DNA of 64,000 bases from Bacillus sp. FJAT-27445. Lineage in GTDB: Bacteria; Bacillota; Bacilli; Bacillales; Cytobacillaceae. The DNA lies in the NCBI RefSeq assembly GCF_001510665.1, contig NZ_LMTI01000005.1, positions 44,559-108,558 on the forward strand, given 5' to 3'. The notes below the pieces were generated by a model. It did no database searches, was not told the origin of the DNA, and was given only the letters and a program-made list of their open reading frames with translations. A program made the position numbers and the translations under genes. This document shows positions 62,370-64,000 of the stretch, piece by piece; positions within the stretch are counted from its first letter, which is position 1, and every line of letters starts with the position of its first letter.

Positions 62370-63437
62370 TTAAAGGTCATGTATATGAGTTTTTAGGTAG
62401 TTGTGCCTGTCGTTTAGAAACTGGAGGATGAATTCAGGCTCCTTGTCAAAAATGTCAATCCGGTCACGTACATAAGGGTCCTGGTTTAAAAAGGGTCGGA
62501 TGGAAGAGTGAAGGGTTTGAATCTGGGGTTCAATTGATTCTTTCGTAAAATTTTCATCTAATATCTTCCGCATTATACTAGCATATTGCTTTCTGAATTT
62601 ATCGATGTTCAATAGCCTTGCCGTCAAAGTATTAAAGCCTTCGATACGAAGATAGTCATATCTCATCTCCTCACCATTAATATCCCTTCCCCATGTGGCA
62701 TCATAATCCCAAGGGAGTATTTCAAAAAGGCCGGTCCTTTCATTGCGATAGAGGGCATAATTATGGACAAATCCATCAAAATTTTGTGTACAGATTACAC
62801 CAGCCAACCATTTAAAATATTGTTCAATATTCAAGTGTTTAGGAATAATCGTTTCAAACTCCTGTTTTCCCGTTGTATTCAAAAGGTAGATAAATTCAGC
62901 CAGGATAAGCGTATCGCTTTTTAATCCTGTTTTTCTTTCATAACCCGCGTAAAGATCATCTTTTACCTCATTATCGATAGGGCTAATTAATGAAAAATTG
63001 GCATCATCATTAATTGCATAAAAAATTGGGCCTTGGGGAAGTCCGCGTTTTTTTAAAAAGTTATGGTCGACCGATTCCAATTGAAGATAGACTCCCTCTG
63101 TTTTTCCATTGATTGATAGAAGGACATGCTTGGATGAAGGTGACAGGCAGCCAATGTTTGAAAAAAAATCGAGGGAAAGTTTATTGCGAATCAATGAAGG
63201 ATCCTTATATTCAGCGTTTAAATGGAGTTCGTTGATTCCCTTGAAATTGAAAAGTGAGATATGATACGACTTCTTAATAAACTCCCTGATATGTGAACCT
63301 CTATAGGAAAGGTCAATTTCAACTCTTTTTTTATTGATTTTCAAGGACGCAGGAACGGGTTCATCGTTCCAGATATCTGACTTTAGCTCCTTTAGATCAA
63401 TAGGGTTAATATAAATTTCAAATTTAGGTAAATTCAT
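62370..63437 (-). CDS. cotH: Spore coat protein kinase CotH
   Basis: A 355-residue atypical kinase that phosphorylates CotB and CotG during coat assembly. Features: IDLSYRGSHIREF near the N-terminus, the loop GKTEGVYLQLESVD and the metal-binding motif LPWDYDATWG (Asp residues) characteristic of the CotH kinase domain. ATG 63437 has AAAGGAGGG upstream; a longer frame to 63479 lacks a site. Gene order cotB-cotH with divergent cotG matches B. subtilis. Confidence 0.95.
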   Translation of the reverse strand: MNLPKFEIYINPIDLKELKSDIWNDEPVPASLKINKKRVEIDLSYRGSHIREFIKKSYHISLFNFKGINELHLNAEYKDPSLIRNKLSLDFFSNIGCLSPSSKHVLLSINGKTEGVYLQLESVDHNFLKKRGLPQGPIFYAINDDANFSLISPIDNEVKDDLYAGYERKTGLKSDTLILAEFIYLLNTTGKQEFETIIPKHLNIEQYFKWLAGVICTQNFDGFVHNYALYRNERTGLFEILPWDYDATWGRDINGEEMRYDYLRIEGFNTLTARLLNIDKFRKQYASIMRKILDENFTKESIEPQIQTLHSSIRPFLNQDPYVRDRIDIFDKEPEFILQFLNDRHNYLKTHIHDL

Positions 63438-63624
63438 CGCTAGCCCTCCTTTTGCATTCTCTAAATCGTATGTCCCCACTCAAAAAGAAGTTCTTTAGAC
63501 TAGAGTATATTTTTATAAAAACAGTATGTTTGTCTATGCAAAGAAATATCTAAAACGTACATTGTAATACAGGATGAAGAAGGAAATGCACTTCTTCTAC
63601 TGATAATTGATTGGAGGGTTAGTT

Positions 63625-64000
63625 ATGAAAAAGTTAGGGGGAAAGGATATCCAGCAGGCTGTTAGGGATATTACATCTCGCGGCATGGATGATTTTTTGC
63701 ATCAGGAACCCGTAGCTAATAAAAGATCACGGCGTTCTTGCCGAAAAAGCAGTGTAGCGGGAACTGGCCGTCATCGTAAATCTTGCCGTTCACACGGACC
63801 AGGGCACCACCGTAAATCCTGCCGTTCTCACGGACCAGGGCACCACCGTAAATCCTGCCGTTCTCATGGACCAGGCCGTCACCATAAAAAGCGCCATCAT
63901 CACAGGACCGGCCGCCGCCGCACAACCGGGCGTGTTGGAGGAACGGGTCGCCGCCGGAGAACGTGCCGCACACGCGGAACGGGCCGTCAACGCACAACCG
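63625..64000 (+). CDS. cotG: CotG-like spore coat repeat protein, 3' end beyond window
   Basis: A frame from ATG 63625 (GGAGGG 8-9 nt upstream) stays open to the window end, 125 codons. The N-terminus (GGKDIQQAVRDITSRGMDDF, then LHQEP and KRSRRS) matches the start of B. subtilis CotG (DIEEAV...LYQEP...KKRS). It continues with three exact 12-residue repeats HRKSCRSHGPGH-like and an Arg/Thr/Gly-rich part. The composition (Arg, His, Cys, Ser) is very basic. Divergent from cotH, whose product should phosphorylate its serines. Confidence 0.85.
   Translation, partial: MKKLGGKDIQQAVRDITSRGMDDFLHQEPVANKRSRRSCRKSSVAGTGRHRKSCRSHGPGHHRKSCRSHGPGHHRKSCRSHGPGRHHKKRHHHRTGRRRTTGRVGGTGRRRRTCRTRGTGRQRTT
63775..63882 (+). 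repeat. Three 36-bp tandem repeats in the CotG-like gene
   Basis: Units start with CGTAAATCCTGCCGTTC at 63775, 63811 and 63847, almost identical at the DNA level, each encoding RKSCRSHGPGHH or a close variant. Such arrays expand and contract readily. Confidence 0.9.

Noticed and set aside
63716..63997. Two minus-strand frames opposite the CotG-like gene
   Set aside because: They are antisense shadows of the repetitive plus-strand gene, which has a CotG-like N-terminus and a ribosome binding site.

Overview
The window comes from an endospore-forming member of the Bacillaceae (Bacillus sensu lato). Sigma-A-like promoters, AGGAGG-type ribosome binding sites and frequent TTG/GTG starts fit a low-GC Gram-positive. 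The block pgcA-yhcY-yhcZ-yhdB-yhdC-spoVR (26.7-35.1 kb) keeps the Bacillus subtilis gene order, and the right end carries spore coat genes in the B. subtilis order cotB-cotH on the minus strand with cotG divergent. No rRNA, tRNA, prophage, transposase or CRISPR array was seen.

Layout. 0-6.4 kb: a membrane-anchored TIM-barrel glycosidase-like protein (5' end cut), a single-domain receiver and a hybrid histidine kinase in one overlapping operon. 6.5-8 kb: aspartase. 8-21.4 kb: a catabolic locus with an AroM-family protein and two amidohydrolases (minus strand), a complete oligopeptide-type ABC transporter, a DUF1177 protein, an M20 hydrolase, an IclR regulator and an M29-like metalloenzyme; its substrate is unknown. 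21.5-26.5 kb: low-affinity phosphate transport (Pit plus DUF47) with a Pho-box-like array, a GlsB-type stress membrane protein behind a sigma-B-like promoter, an RluA-type pseudouridine synthase, YhcU and a thiol-disulfide pair. 26.7-35.1 kb: the conserved B. subtilis-like block, interrupted by a drug exporter and repeats.

35.3-43.4 kb is a metal/redox island: a His-rich membrane protein, a NapH/NosR-like iron-sulfur membrane protein, an F510_1955-type lipoprotein, an orphan receiver, a short sirohaem-reductase-like protein, a YdhK/CopL-type copper lipoprotein, a sensor kinase/OmpR pair and a Cys-rich copper-storage-like protein. Three promoters of this island share direct repeats of TKCACA with an 11-bp period, in the same orientation and 42-46 bp before the start codon, which suggests one regulon run by the local kinase/regulator. 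43.5-47.4 kb is a quinone-detoxification cluster with an MhqR-like operator, then rpiA. 47.5-51.5 kb is an arsenic/metal locus with two ArsR repressors, four matching ATCAA-N6-TTGAT operators, a permease, ArsB, ArsC and two small Cys-containing proteins.

52.9-57.5 kb encodes a class I ribonucleotide reductase (alpha, beta, flavodoxin) behind two NrdR-type boxes and a cobalamin riboswitch with its own terminator, so this B12-independent enzyme is probably switched off when B12 is plentiful. A composite repeat has inserted between the alpha and beta genes. 57.7-64 kb holds a methyltransferase, a second ArsB-like transporter, coat proteins (a DUF2642-like protein, CotB, CotH) and the start of a CotG-like repeat protein that runs off the window. 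Non-coding repeats are a notable theme: a related family of about 150-430 bp elements (11.0, 11.4, 33.3 and 54.4 kb), one with a nested insertion and a 7-bp target duplication, and a 52-bp tandem palindrome array at 31.3 kb with an isolated copy at 57.6 kb.
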